Source: Galbula dea (taxonomy: Eukaryota > Chordata > Aves > Piciformes > Galbulidae). From it: a stretch of DNA of 64,000 nt. The notes beneath the pieces are model-generated. The model was given only the letters and a program-made list of their open reading frames with translations. It did not search any database and was not told the DNA's origin. The stretch covers positions 4,355 to 68,354 of the forward strand of contig VWZX01008269.1 of the NCBI GenBank assembly GCA_013399015.1, given 5' to 3'. The stretch's first letter is position 1. Each line of letters begins with the position of its first letter. Made by a program: the position numbers and the translations under genes. Of the stretch, positions 25,859 through 38,340 are shown piece by piece.

Positions 25859-28399
25859 TAAGAAGATAGCTACTTTTCCTTGACGGCAATATGTAAGAAT
25901 AGGGAACAAATAGTCTTAGGAAAATAATACTTGAAGACTACATAAGATTAGGGATAAGTGGTTAGATTAGAATTTATCATCTAAACATGTTAAGATAATA
26001 TTTACATCCTGTTAAAATGAAAAATGTACAGAAGAACTACTGAAACTATACAAAGAAAATGCATGGAGATTTTTGTGGGTACAGATTGTGTCCAAAAAGA
26101 ATCGCTGCTTTTCCAAATGCGTATGTCAGTGTTTCCCTTAACTTTGGCCCTGATTCTTCTTCTACTCTGTGTGTTTTCACAAATTTTAACTTTACAGACT
26201 TAAAATAATTCCTTCTCTGGGCTCTGAGATTGCACCAAAGGATGATTATAAACTCTTGAAGACAAGTACATTTGTTTGAGCACATTGAGTTAATTGGTTG
26301 CAGAATGAATCAGCTCAACCATGTAGCAAATTAGATGTAAACACTTGGTTTAGAACTTTTTCTCAAGAAGATACAATGGATTATAATTATGCTGTTTTGT
26401 TAATTGTAGCATTTTTAATATCCAAGGCTTTTGTGAGCCATAATATTTTACTCCAAAATAATTGCAATAATTAGAACATGGCCTCAAATGGCTGCCTAAC
26501 TCCTAAAATTGAAAGTACAACATGCTAATGTATATACATATCTGACTGATATAAGAGGCAGTAGGTATTTGGTAATCTGTATTCAAGAGTTTCTTTCTTA
26601 ATTTGCAAAATCAAGTTTAAATCATATTATTAATGTCTTTGCATATTAATGCATCTTGGAAAGGTTTAAAGTCATGTTAGTGTGTCCTCAACTCTTGCAA
26701 AACTCATGTAGTAGAAAGTTATGGAATATAAAACAGCTTTTGTAGTTCATAGGAAACAGCCTGGAAGCTTTGTAAACACTGAAACTTAAGTTAAAAACAA
26801 AGTGATTCTGTTTAGTACTGTAGGGCACTTATCAGTTACATATGCAAACAGAAAATGTTTCTTGTAGGACTCACTTCTAAATGAGCTTCTGTTTCTGGTT
26901 GAAAACTAAGTCTTTGTAAGCTTCAGTATTGCAGAAATCAAGAGAGAGTAAGCTGATATTTTGCTGCTTAAATAATTAGTGTTTTAAGATTGTCTTACCT
27001 TTTGTCACCCCCACCAATTTTCTTTATCAACCAGTTCTTCATGTGAGGGGTCAGTTTTTCAGGGTCTTATTGTGGGGCTCTATTTCCTGCCTTCCTCATT
27101 GTGTTTATAGTGAGCATACTGTTTGTATATAGACAGAGGACATCAGAAACTCCACAACTTACTGGAGTTTAGTCTATGAAGAGCTGGCTGTAAACAAAAA
27201 TGAGAAAAGACCAATTTGTTTTGTACAGGAACGCTGTGTGGTGGGTTGATGTGTTGTTTTTGTGGCTTTAAATACTCTTCTTGTAGTTTATTGCTGTTTT
27301 CTTAATCATTCAAACAAACCATAAATACAATCTCTATGAGATATGATAGCTCATAAATACTCATATACATTTTTAGTTTCTGCTGTGATTATTTTTAATG
27401 GAAAAATGTCTTTTTGTGATTGACTCCTTGACACAGGAGAGGAGACCAAAACTAATCAAAATGTTTCAAAATATAATACAAATCTAACACAAACCCAATA
27501 CAAAAGAAAATGCTCCAAAAACTGCTCTGTGCCCTGACTGTTCCATGAGTCTGCAACTGACAACAATGAAAAGAAGGTGTATGGGCATATTTGGAGCATA
27601 TCTGTAAGTGATAACATCTTACTTATTTCCAGGCTGCTGCTGTCAGTGTACTGTGCTGTTGAAGAAAGTAATATAGCAGAAGCACTGTAGTATTCAGTAG
27701 TATTCAGTGGAGAAAGTTATGATTCAGTTCTCATATTTTATTTAGATGTTAAAGGCTTGAATTCAAATTTATTTTTTTATAATCAATACATAAACTGTTA
27801 ATTAATAATTAAGTGGTATTACTACTCATCAAAGAGCTTTTAAAAATACTTTGGTCTCAGGATGTTTTGTGGATTCAGTTACGTATCCATTTGTCTGTGG
27901 TAAGCACTGCTGAAGTATCAGAATTTTTAAAATCCTTTTAGCATTATTTAGCTTTCCTCTGCATTAGTTTATTTTATAAAGTTTGGAACAAGAGTAAATT
28001 CAGATTTTTCTTGGTTTTTAGACCTTTCTTTTACTTTTGAAGTTTATTTTGTAGTTTTCCTAAGTCTTCTGATACTAAGAAGGAGGCAGAAGGAAAAATT
28101 CAGTCTTCATCCAGTCTGAATCCCACTGGAGGCTTCCTCTTTTTACTGACTGCGAGGAAGCCTTGGATGACATTGTTCTTAACAGAGACATTCAAGATGC
28201 AAAAAGTTATAGTTTGCACAAAGTAAAATGTTAGCATTTGCTGGGTTTGGAGCTCATGTAAAAGATATTCTTTATTTATAATTTTACTCTTTACAATATA
28301 TGAAACAAAAAAAATAGAAGGCTTTTTTTTTTTATTAATTAGGATATTTAACAGCTATCACCAGAATAGACTGTACTTCAGGGTATGTAGCCTCAACAG

Positions 28400-28720
28400 G
28401 CACAAGGCATATATGCCTATAGAAGAGGTTCGTATAGCCTCTGTCCTGCTTCAGAAGTTTCAAGAACCATGGTGGATACATGTCGGGAAAACTGAGCCAG
28501 ATAAAACCTTTCTGGCACCAAGAGCAGTCTCATGTTCACCTCTGTCTTCTTCAGGCACTTTCCAAGTCATAAGGCCACTCACTGGGTGCGTGCTCCACGT
28601 GCACAGCAGAAATGCTCTGTGCGTGCTCAAAAAGGAAGAGACACCCTGGCAAGCAATGATCTGCCTTCTCATTGAGTCAGGGCATGCCTGACAGAACATT
28701 CAGCATGCCTGGGAAACGCA
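28400..28720. promoter_or_regulatory. CpG-enriched patch with three RCGTG cores, candidate enhancer
   Basis: This stretch has about six CpGs where the surrounding kilobases have almost none. Three RCGTG cores lie within 38 bp: GCGTG (28588-28592), ACGTG inside a CACGTG palindrome (28596-28601), and GCGTG (28621-28625). CACAG directly follows the second core (28602-28606). RCGTG is the known core of HIF response elements, CACGTG is a general bHLH E-box, and GCGTG is the core of AhR sites. The regulatory role is inferred. Open frames on both strands here (92 and 79 codons) have no domain I know. Confidence 0.25.
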
Positions 28721-29862
28721 GCATTTTATGAAGATGCATTACAAAAATGCACTCCATATGTACATGGAAGGGTGTCTCCATGTTTTTCCTCCTCAACATT
28801 TTATATCTATTGATTAAGTTTCTAGCAAACTTTCCTTGTTTCTGCAGGCTGCCTTTGGAAAAGGCACATTTTTATGCATGGACTTTGCAATAAAGAATGC
28901 TAAAAGAGTTGAGAGATTCCAGGGACTTTTCATTGTACAGATTCCATTTCAGGCAGAACTAGATTTACCTCAACCTAGTAAAATTAGATACATTTCATTA
29001 AAAATTATAAGACTGAAAGAAGTTACATTTCTCAATACACTTAAAACCTGTCTTTTAAGCTAAATTGGATTGGATCTAGGATTGGACCTCTAGGAAAATT
29101 GAAAATGTATGTCTTCTCTGTCTCCTCTTCATCTATGAGTGTTCATAATTTCTGGAGACCATTGCCTGGTCCCTTCTGAGGAAAAGAGTTACAGATAAGT
29201 ATAATAAAACAATTTCTCTTGGCTCAGATCATCAGCCGTGAAGACAAACTATGGCTCTTAATATTTCTAGTATACAATTTTAACAGTCACTGGTTATATA
29301 TTTTGAACTGTTTATTAAAAATAAAAGTTCATATGAGAATCTAAGAGAAGACTTGTTTCAATAAGTGGTCTCTCTGTTTAGAATTAAAAATACACACATG
29401 AACATACATAAACACACGCACAGAGCAAAAGCAAACACTTCTCTAACTTTAAAGGAGAAGTTCAGTTTTTAAGGCAATGAACTTAAGAACATCACATAAA
29501 CTTGATAGAGGCTATGTGCTTTGATTACCTGGAAATAGTGATGTCTGAGTTTCCCCAAAATGGGTTGTTAACTTCAAAGAACTGTAGAGCTGAGAAGGAT
29601 GTAAAACAAGTGATTGCTGTAGAGACAACAATAATGAAATGAAAAATGCTCATAAGCATGAAAATAGACATCCAAGAAATGTCTGGTCCTTCCAGGCATC
29701 TGAGAGAAATGTACAAGAAAAGCTAAGAAAAGTTTCCTTTGCATGCTATGTAATAAAGCATTTGGCATTCTTGTGTATATTTGTATACAGATTTCAAACA
29801 GCAGAACAAATAAGACTCTTATTTACCTTGGAAGAGAAAATGTTAATGCCAAAGATAAGGGG

Positions 29863-29900
29863 GTTTGTGTTTTGTTGTTGTTTTGTTTGGTTTCTTTTTT
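29863..29900. repeat. T/G-rich low-complexity tract
   Basis: GTTTTGTTGTTG-type degenerate repeat. Confidence 0.65.
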
Positions 29901-32222
29901 AAAGCATTCTTTTCAAGCTCTATTCATGCAGCCTCTGCCTCTGTCTGCAAATACGGAACAAAAAATACCAGCATCACAGAAGTGAAAGAAAGATTATTAG
30001 TTTATCCCACTGCCCACAAAAGTTAATGAAGAACCTTCTAACTGTTTCCTTTTCTTCTGAAAATAAGAGAGAAGTATAAATGTGGCATATATCCGTCCAA
30101 AAAGCTAAACCAGATTCTGACAGATCAGATCGGGTGCTTCCTTTTAACCTTTGGCTGCTTAGCTATTTCTTTGAAGTCATTCCTTCCACAGGTAGTGTAA
30201 GTTGAGTGCATGTTATTTCAGTTATGCATCCTTCCCAAACAGGAAACAGTTTTATCATAATGTGCATTTTTTATCATCTGATTTATAGCCTTTGTTTGCT
30301 TTACAATTCTGTCCTCCTTTCCATGCAGGAAAAAAAAATATCTCTTGTGGATGCCTTTGTCTAAGTTGCTTCATATTTGTTACAAGAACTGCAAAACATT
30401 TTTTTGGGGGGAAAAAAAGTTCAGATTTCATTGAAATTTAAGCCAAATATTCAAATGATCATATTCTTAATTCACCATTGAAACAGATAGCTTTATTTAA
30501 TTAGAAAAGTTTTTGTGAGTTTTGGTGTTGTTGTTTCCCCCTTTCTTTGACAGGGTTAGTTTTAATACTTAGTTTCAGGAAATTTGAAGGCAACAGGGGA
30601 GAATGTACCTTTAAAAATTACATCTCTTTACTTGTTCACTTTGGCGACACAAGGATTACTTTGTGTCACCAAAGATAACAGAGTCCATTCTTGCATTATA
30701 AAAACATCTGTAATATTTTCCCTTTGAAAACAATACATCTTTTGAGCTAAACACATCCCACAAAAGTCTCCAAGAAATGAAATAAATGGTATTATTGCAA
30801 CCGTAATAAAGAGAAAGAAAATGAATTACAAATGTACAGACATTGAAAAGATTTTAAGATGTAGTTTTGTGTGTATTTCTTATGCATCCTGACTTTTTCT
30901 ACATTTAAAAGGTAATGTAGAAAACATTCTTTCAAACAATAATCTGATAACTATGCACCTTCTGTTTAGTTTCTCTATGTTGTGTCATATCTGGGTTTTA
31001 TGCAATGACAGAAAAACATATTTAGATTGTCTGAATTCTGTAGTGTTTTGGGCAAGATCTCACAATAAATATAGACAACTTAGTCCTGACACAGATATAT
31101 TTTTTAACAAAATCTGAAATATATTACAAACTAGAGAAATATCTCCGTAACACAAAAAGTGCAGATTAAGCAAAGTATTTTTCTCATTGAAGTCAAACTT
31201 GCCTATTCTCAGATGAAACGTACATACCTTATAGCTATGTATCTATAGCCTACACTTGAATGCTCCCAAGTCATTTAAACAAATAATCTCAAAAAACCTG
31301 AATGTGCATTTTAAAACATCTGTTACTGACTGTGTCTTTTAGGGGAACAACTGTGCTAACTCGGCCTCTGGTCACTGAGAACTTAGTTTGCTAAACAGCA
31401 GTATGACAACAGATGTACAATAAGGGCCAGAAGGCTGGAATATTTTGGCTACTGCTTCTTCCTTGGTAACAGGAAATGAATAGCTTATGGCATAAGCTGT
31501 CTAAATATTTCTTTGTCGTTCTTTCCTTGACTCCAGCATGAATTCAATAAGACAGCACTTTATTCTCTTAGAACATCCATATTCCACCACCTGAGTTTCA
31601 ATGTTTCCTTTGCATGATCAATGCTTTTGTACTGACTTACTGAAGGCAAATGTTTTCCTTTGGCTTTGGACGTTTTTTGAATTGCTTTTGCAGTGTTTCT
31701 GTACTTTCAAAAAGTGTTTAAACGAGTCCTAAAATTGTATTTTGCATTTAGTGCTTATGAGCCATATGAATGTAAGATTAAAAACAAAACTAAAAACATT
31801 GATTCAAATTAGCACCAGATTTTTTTCTGAAATATTAATTCTTCGACCTTCAAATTAAATAGTTTTGTTTAAAAGAAGTAGTACAGCTTATGTTTTTTCT
31901 TTTTCCTTCCCCTCTCCCTCAATATCCTATTTTTCCATCAATTCCCCAACAGTTTTAAATCTTTTATATTAGGTCCAAGAAAATAGTTTTCAATAGTACT
32001 AGACTCCTACAGTGAATGGAATGTAAATTTTTGTACACATTGAGTATTTGAAGGAGGCATTACCTAGTAGAAACGTAGCAAAATTGATAACAAACTCAGG
32101 GAAATATGCAGAGAAATTTTCAGGTAAATAGTCCTGAATGGAACACTTGTGGAAATATCCATTAATTAAAATGCAGGAAGCCTTTTTGTACTGTTTGATT
32201 AGTTGGTTCTTGCTGGTGTTTT

Positions 32223-32241
32223 TTGGTTGGTTGGTTGGTTT
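32223..32241. repeat. (TTGG)n tract
   Basis: Four to five TTGG units followed by a T run. Confidence 0.75.
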
Positions 32242-32403
32242 TTTTCCCAAACAGTAGTAACTCTTAATTGGTAAAGATGGCATTTCTGTTATTATTAAAC
32301 AATAATAGTGTCATCTCCTAATGATTGATCATACCGTATTCCATTTAAAGAGGAGAAATTGTTCCAGCCTTTTCTTGATTAAAGTCCTATGTATTTATAA
32401 CAC

Positions 32404-32570
32404 TATTTTCCTCCAGTACCTTAAATCTGGGTGGTTTTTTTCAGATTTGTTTGGTATTTTCTTATTTTTTGTATTTTACTCAGATTTGTTGGTATTTTCC
32501 TTCCAGTATCTGAAGAGGGAGGCCTACAAGAAAGCTAGTAAGGGACTTTTTAGGACGTGTAAGGTGCTCA
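32404..32570 (+). repeat. Short CR1 ORF2 fragment with local duplication
   Basis: The plus strand at 32500-32560 translates as FQYLKREAYKKASKGLF, matching the stretch of CR1 ORF2 just after the GDL box (compare FQYLKGACKK in the 8.7-kb copy). About 90 bp upstream, in the same frame, is a second version, LQYLKSG (32408-32430). A further repeat, CAGATTTGTTTGGTATTTTC, occurs at 32442 and again in near-identical form at 32481. The CR1 piece therefore looks partly duplicated within T-rich sequence. There is no 3' UTR or tail downstream. Confidence 0.65.
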
Positions 32571-35221
32571 GAACTAATATAGTTACATCTCTGCGAGGTT
32601 TTCTTTGACACTGAAGGAAAACTATGCTCCATGAGCGAGGTGAAAATTTATGTAAATTGCAAGACTTCTGTAGGTATATAATATGTATTCCTTTCTATGT
32701 AATTAGATGTCTCTTTCTTTCTAGGAATGATGCTTTGATCTCTCAAAAGCTGTTTTGAGACTCTAAGATACTTATCATTAGTCATGATAGACTGAAACAC
32801 TGTGATGTAAAATTTTATTTATAAATTTCAGTGCTACTTTGTCACTGCATATGACTGCCTCAACATGCTTCTCATTGTAGTAGAGCTACAGCAGGATTTC
32901 TGCTTTCTTTTGGGTGATGTTCAATCTGGAGTGCTTGGTACCACAAGCAAAACTGTCAGTAATGTGATGGACATTAGATTGTGTGTGTTCAACCAAGACA
33001 CAAACTTTGACAGAAAGTTCTTAAAAGATTCTGCCATTCCACTCATACTGAAGACCTTATGATCCTGCCATAATGCAGAAAATACAAAGCATAATTACAA
33101 ATTTGTCCAGGTAGCAGACATTTTGCAGGATCATCTACAGGCAACTGCAGTTACTTGTTTAAGTTGAGCTAGAAAGGCAAACAGTAGGCATGTAGCTACA
33201 TGTACTGTGTTTCAATTTGGCTGCAGAAATCAAAAGCAGTTTTGTATTTCCCAAAGGATTTTTTTGAAGCAACTTAACTGCATTATCCAAACGGGGATTT
33301 ATCCTACAGCTAAGACAAGTGGGATTGAGCAGCCTTCTGCTTGTAAAGGTGTATGATGTTCATGTTATGCTCTCCTTATCCCACCTAATGGCAAACATCT
33401 GCACTGCTATTCTCATTAGGAGATGATGTCTGTGCAATTATATATTGCATATTTCTGCAGGAGAAACCTTAGTAGCTCCTGCCTTGCCTTGTAACAACTT
33501 TTAAAAGCATATTGCACAGTTGTTGTGAGATACTTTTAGATGGAGCAAAGATTCAGGTTACTCAAAGAAGAACAATTTGACAAACTGTCAAAAACATCAG
33601 GACTAATATCTGGTATTTCCTTTTGATCAGCCAAAAGGACTTGACTATTTTCATTGCAGAGTGGCATAAACACATTTGTTTAAACTTTACAGAACTGTCC
33701 GAAAACTTCCTAACCACTAAAATTTTTTCTTTTCTTTCTTCTCATCACTTTTTATGACTCATAACTAGTGCTTCCTGTTTAGCAGTGTATTAAGCACATA
33801 CTTTGTTTGCCAGTTTTCTGGGGTTTCTTTTCCAACTCTACTTGGAACAGACATACAGTTCAACAACAATCATAAATAGAGCTATCGTTGTCCAATTCTG
33901 ATGTTTTACAAAGACTCTACTACCATATTTGTTTCTCATAATTTTCTATGTTGGTTCAACATTTTTATTTGGCTTTGGAATTGAGCTGTAGCAGTAATAT
34001 TTTTAATTCACAATTATTAGTATATGTCATTTTGAATAACACAAGTTAAAGCTTTCATTGAATTCAGGAATATTCTCTATTTCAGCAGAAAATAGTTTCT
34101 AGTATCTCATTAGTCAGTGACAAATAATCACCATCAAATATTGTTATGGTAAGTCTGACATTACAAGCATCAGTTTGAGTCACAAAAAAGTAACAGTTAA
34201 AATACCAGTGTCTAAATCTTGCCTTCCTGTAAAATTTTAGCATTCATTGCAAGTGTTGATTACAGGTAAAAATTGTTGAAGAACTTGAAATCTGTTATAC
34301 ACTTGAGTATTAGGAGGAGACAGGATGCAACAACACCTTGTAATATGAATGAGAAAATTTTGTAGAAAGGTTTGTTTAATGTCTGACCCAAACGTTTAGG
34401 AAGTTGTTAACATTATTGTCGGGATAGTCAATGTTTTAAGTGAATATATGTTTATTAGAATACATCTACCAGTTACTTTGGCTTCATTAGCTTATTAATA
34501 ATTTTAAGGTGCTATAATGTTATGGTGATATGCAATACTTTTCCACTTTATTACATTTTGCTCTTGAGAATTAAAAAATTAATAAAATAACATGAATATA
34601 TAGAAATAATTCAAAGAATTTTGATTTACCAAAAAGAAATTAAAAGTGTCAGCATACTTAATTTTGTATATCCATGGCGATGAAATTACAATATATTTAA
34701 GAATCAGACATTCACATGCAACTTTTTTCACCTGCCAATCATAAGGAATGTAGTAAGGATATCCTCATGGTAAAAGCTTTTAAATCCTAGTGGAAATGAG
34801 GAAAATCAATGCATTGAACGTAACTAGAACAAACAGTATACCAGACTTCTTAAATACAAACTACTGTTATATGTATCTATTTATATCTGTAGGATTGTTG
34901 TTTGTTTGAACTATTCTTTACATTAATTTTAAATGAAAATAAGCAATTATTAAAAAATCAGAAGTACTTAAATTATCTCTTTGAAAGCTAATTCACAGTT
35001 TCATGATAAATATGTACCATTGATTAAAATCTAATTTGAGTGTCACAGCAAAAATTTTCTTAGAATTAAGAAACCTTACAGATGTATCCAAGATTATTTG
35101 ATGTATTTGCCACAGTAGTGTATACCTGGAAGCCTCACACATATACAGTATAAAATAGCAAAATTTAGCCAAAAGCAGTTCACTGCATAGTAGAAAAAAC
35201 CATAATCATTAAAATCATTTA
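32571..35221. other. Unique sequence, no gene seen
   Basis: AT-rich with no recognised exon or repeat. The open frame at 32865-33062 (65 codons) is motif-free. Confidence 0.5.
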
Positions 35222-35893
35222 CCTGGGGGTGCTGATTTACAGCCGGCTGAACATGAGTCAGCAGTGTGCCCAGGTGGCTAAGAAGGCCAATGGCATCCTG
35301 GCTTGCATCAGGAATAGTGTGACCAGTAGGAGCAGGGAGGTGATCTTGCCACTGTACATGGCACTGGTGAGGCCACACCTCGAGTACTGTGTGCAGTTTT
35401 GGGCACCGCAGTTTAGGAAGGACATTGAGCTACTAGAGAGGGTGCAGAGAAGGGCAACTAAGCTAGTCAGGGGTCTGGAAAACAGGTCTTATGAGGAGAG
35501 GCTTAGGGAGCTGGGCTTGTTTAGCCTGGAGAAGAGGAGACTGAGGGGAGACCTTATAGCTCTCTTCAGATACTTGAAAGGCCATTCTAGGGAGGAGGGT
35601 GTTGGCCTCTTCTCCCTTGTGACTAGTGACAGGACTAGAGGGAATGGACCTAAGCTGTGCCAGGGTAGGTTTAGATTAGATATTAGGAAGAATTTCTTTA
35701 CTGAAAGAGTGGTAAGATATTGGAATAGGCTGCCCAGGGAGGTGGTGGAGTCACCATCCCTGGAGGTTTTTAAGAAGAGGATAGATGTGTTTCTTCAGGG
35801 GATGATTTAAGGGTAAGAGTAGTGTAGGGCTATCGGTTGGACTAGATGATCTTGAGGGTCCTTTCCAACCGTAATGATTCTGTGATTCTGTGA
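35222..35893 (+). repeat. Best-preserved CR1 LINE copy, 5'-truncated, complete 3' end
   Basis: About 670 bp of a young CR1 element in the plus orientation. It begins inside ORF2 just after the RT catalytic core, at the LGVLIYSRLNMSQQCA box, and stays open for 193 codons from the ATG at 35229 to the TAA at 35808-35810. The blocks seen in order are ARNSVTS-like IRNSVTSRSREV, VRPHLEYCVQFWAPQ, LLERVQRRATKLVRGLEN, LGLFSLEKRRLRGDL, LFSLVTSDRTRGNG, RFRLDIRKNFFTERVV and WNRLPREVVESPSLEVFK. This segment is the C-terminal tail of ORF2, so the open frame is not a host gene and has no RT activity. The 3' UTR (35811-35873) ends in two ATTCTGTG tail units. AAATCAT occurs both at 35212-35218 and at 35893-35899. 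This might be a short target duplication, but two bases lie between it and the 5' junction, so I do not rely on it. Confidence 0.96.
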
Positions 35894-37744
35894 AATCATA
35901 CCACATGCCTCACTCTGCTGAAGGTGACAAAGGACTTTTCAGTTCCTCGTGTCTGTTTTCAGTTCCCTGATGGCTATTCTGGATTCTTTTTTACTCTGGA
36001 TGTTCATTTACTTTATTTTCACTAGTATTAGACTTGACTTCTGTTGTAATAACGATGTTCTGTAAATAAATTGCCTTTACTAGGACAAGAGCTATAAAAA
36101 TACTTAGATCTACAAAGATCTACTAGTATAAAATCAATGACAGAATTATAATGAGTTGGTAACCGGCTGGTTTTATAGCATCTTATCTACCCTACCTCTT
36201 CTTAAAGAGAAGCAAACTGGGAACATGAGATAGAAATATGAAAACAAATATATTAAAACCAAAGAACTCACTTAATCTGTTAGTTCATCTTTTTTTGAAA
36301 CCAGGTGTCTAAAAAGCATCATTTTCATATGCTGATTTGCAAGCTTTAGGGCATATGGTCTTCATAAGGAGCTTTAATACTACTATATCAAATAATTATA
36401 TTCTGGAAAGATACAGTAATTTCCAGGAAATTTTGAACTACAATTGGTTGCTTCATTTATTCCAATAGCAGAAATAGGCTTAATCTTAGAAACATGAGTT
36501 TTTGATAGATTTAGAAAAGGATTCAAAGATCGTAAATACATCTGAAGTTTTCACCTAAAACATCTCAATAGTCTACCCTTTAAAGTCTGTTCTGAATAAT
36601 GTCCATCTAAGTAATTGATTCACTCAGAATGTCTGAATGGATGCATATCTATATCTGACAAAGGAGATATGTCACAGTCTGACATACAGCCTGGAAGACA
36701 ATAGTAGAGGATTAGAAAGGGAGTGAGTCACATGTGGAAGATGTTAGAAGAGTATGAAAAATTCAATTGCAACTTTCATGTTTTGTGTTTTTTTTCATTT
36801 TTACATGGCTCTAAGTCAAACACTGGTCACCAACCTACTTTCTGAAATCTGTGAGCTGAATGTGGAGATTCAAAATTCAGCTCTGAATCATGGTTCTGTG
36901 TCCCAGAGCCATCATTAACACTGAAGCATAATACAACTACAACAGTGTAAGAGATGTATATTTATATGCACTGCTCACAAAAATCTTAAACAACACTAAT
37001 GGTGTTTTATTTGAGAGCCTTTGATGTTAATAAGAGATAGGCTTATGCCAAGTCTGGCACATCAGACTTTGAATTGTATAAAGGCAGCAGCCACTGCAGC
37101 TTTGTTCTGCATGAAGGCTTACATGTTGAAAGACAGATTGTGCTTACAGTTGTGAACAGTGTAAAAACATTTTCAGAGGCCGTAATGCCGTTTGATGTCA
37201 GTTATTTGTTGAACAGGGTTGACTATCAAACAGATGACAGTTTTCAAACTAGTGGGAAATGAAGCAATGGATTTCCTCCTTCCTTTTATACCACAGACAT
37301 TGGTTAACTATGTCTCTGCCCCAAAAGAGTCTTTGAAATTGTTCTATTTCATCAGATAGTTAGAAATAAATATTTGTAATCTCCGTGTTATTTTGTTTTC
37401 ACTGGGAAAATAAAATTATTATTTTCCAAGTGAATATACTGAAGAATAAATTTTGGGTTAATGAGGAGGAAGTTAGAAAACCCAGCAATGCCTGTGGATA
37501 CTTATAAATCTTATATATATATATGACTTAAAATTAAAAATAACACAATTTTGAAATGACCATAATGAAATTAAGGTTAAATATAACAGTGCTTTTGGGA
37601 TTTTCCCAACCCAAAGAATCTCCATTTTTGGTTCAGTTTAAGCTTCCAGAAACAATACTTAGTCATCATTATTATACAGTCACCTAAGTTTAGGTATCTA
37701 AATACTAGCTGTCATCACTAAATTAAAACTTTAATCTGACATTA

Positions 37745-38340
37745 TTGTCTGAAAATTCAGTGCTTGATTCTATTGCTTGTGCACAGATACCTGGTAGCGT
37801 TACAGATGTCCCTAGGTACACAAGACAGCTGTATAAGGCTGGCACCTACAACGCAAGACCCATGGGAGAGCCACAACCTATGAGACTGACAGATGAAAGC
37901 AAACTAGGAAAGCAGAGTACATCAACACTGTGCACTCAGATGGACAGCTGGACCAAGACACATGGAGCTTAGAGAGGTATTCAGGTGAGCTATGCAGAAT
38001 GCGGATAATTTAGATTGAGCTCAGTAACTCTCATCTGCTGACTGTGGCTGAAATACCCACCAATTACATTACAATGAGCTCACATCTAAAAATCTGCACT
38101 TTGGCAGTAGTGCTCAACCTATGCCATCTGACAAATGGCTGTACTCTGTTGCCTAAACAGACAAGTTATCCCATTTGATATTCACTAGAACATTCAGGGT
38201 GTCTACACAGGTCTAGTAGGGATCAAACAAAAGGCCTACATCTTTCCCACATGCAGCTGGACATAAGGCAGAATGCTGTAGGACTGCCAGTTCACATTTT
38301 CACTAGCCTAGTGCAAATTTTGCCCAACATTTCACAATAT
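37745..38340. other. Less AT-rich block with exon-like borders, unassigned
   Basis: Base composition rises to near balance between about 37745 and 38340. The first part is bounded by CTTGTGCACAG (ending 37787, acceptor-like) and ATTCAG/GTGAGC (37979-37990, a good donor match). A 75-codon frame (37745-37972) stops shortly before that donor, so a coding exon is not supported on this strand. A non-coding exon remains possible. The second part contains GGGTGTCTACACAGG-like sequence that could belong to an old DNA transposon or LTR, but I cannot name one. Confidence 0.2.

Larger units (their letters stand above)
25859..32403. other. Unique tract, no supported gene
   Basis: About 6.5 kb without recognised exons or interspersed repeats. 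The CpG-enriched patch at 28400-28720 is listed separately. A TTG-rich run lies at 29863-29900 and a TTGG tetranucleotide tract at 32223-32241. Open frames (for example 28413-28691 and 29639-29902) lack family motifs. A short direct repeat of about 11 bp occurs near 27689-27708. Confidence 0.5.
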
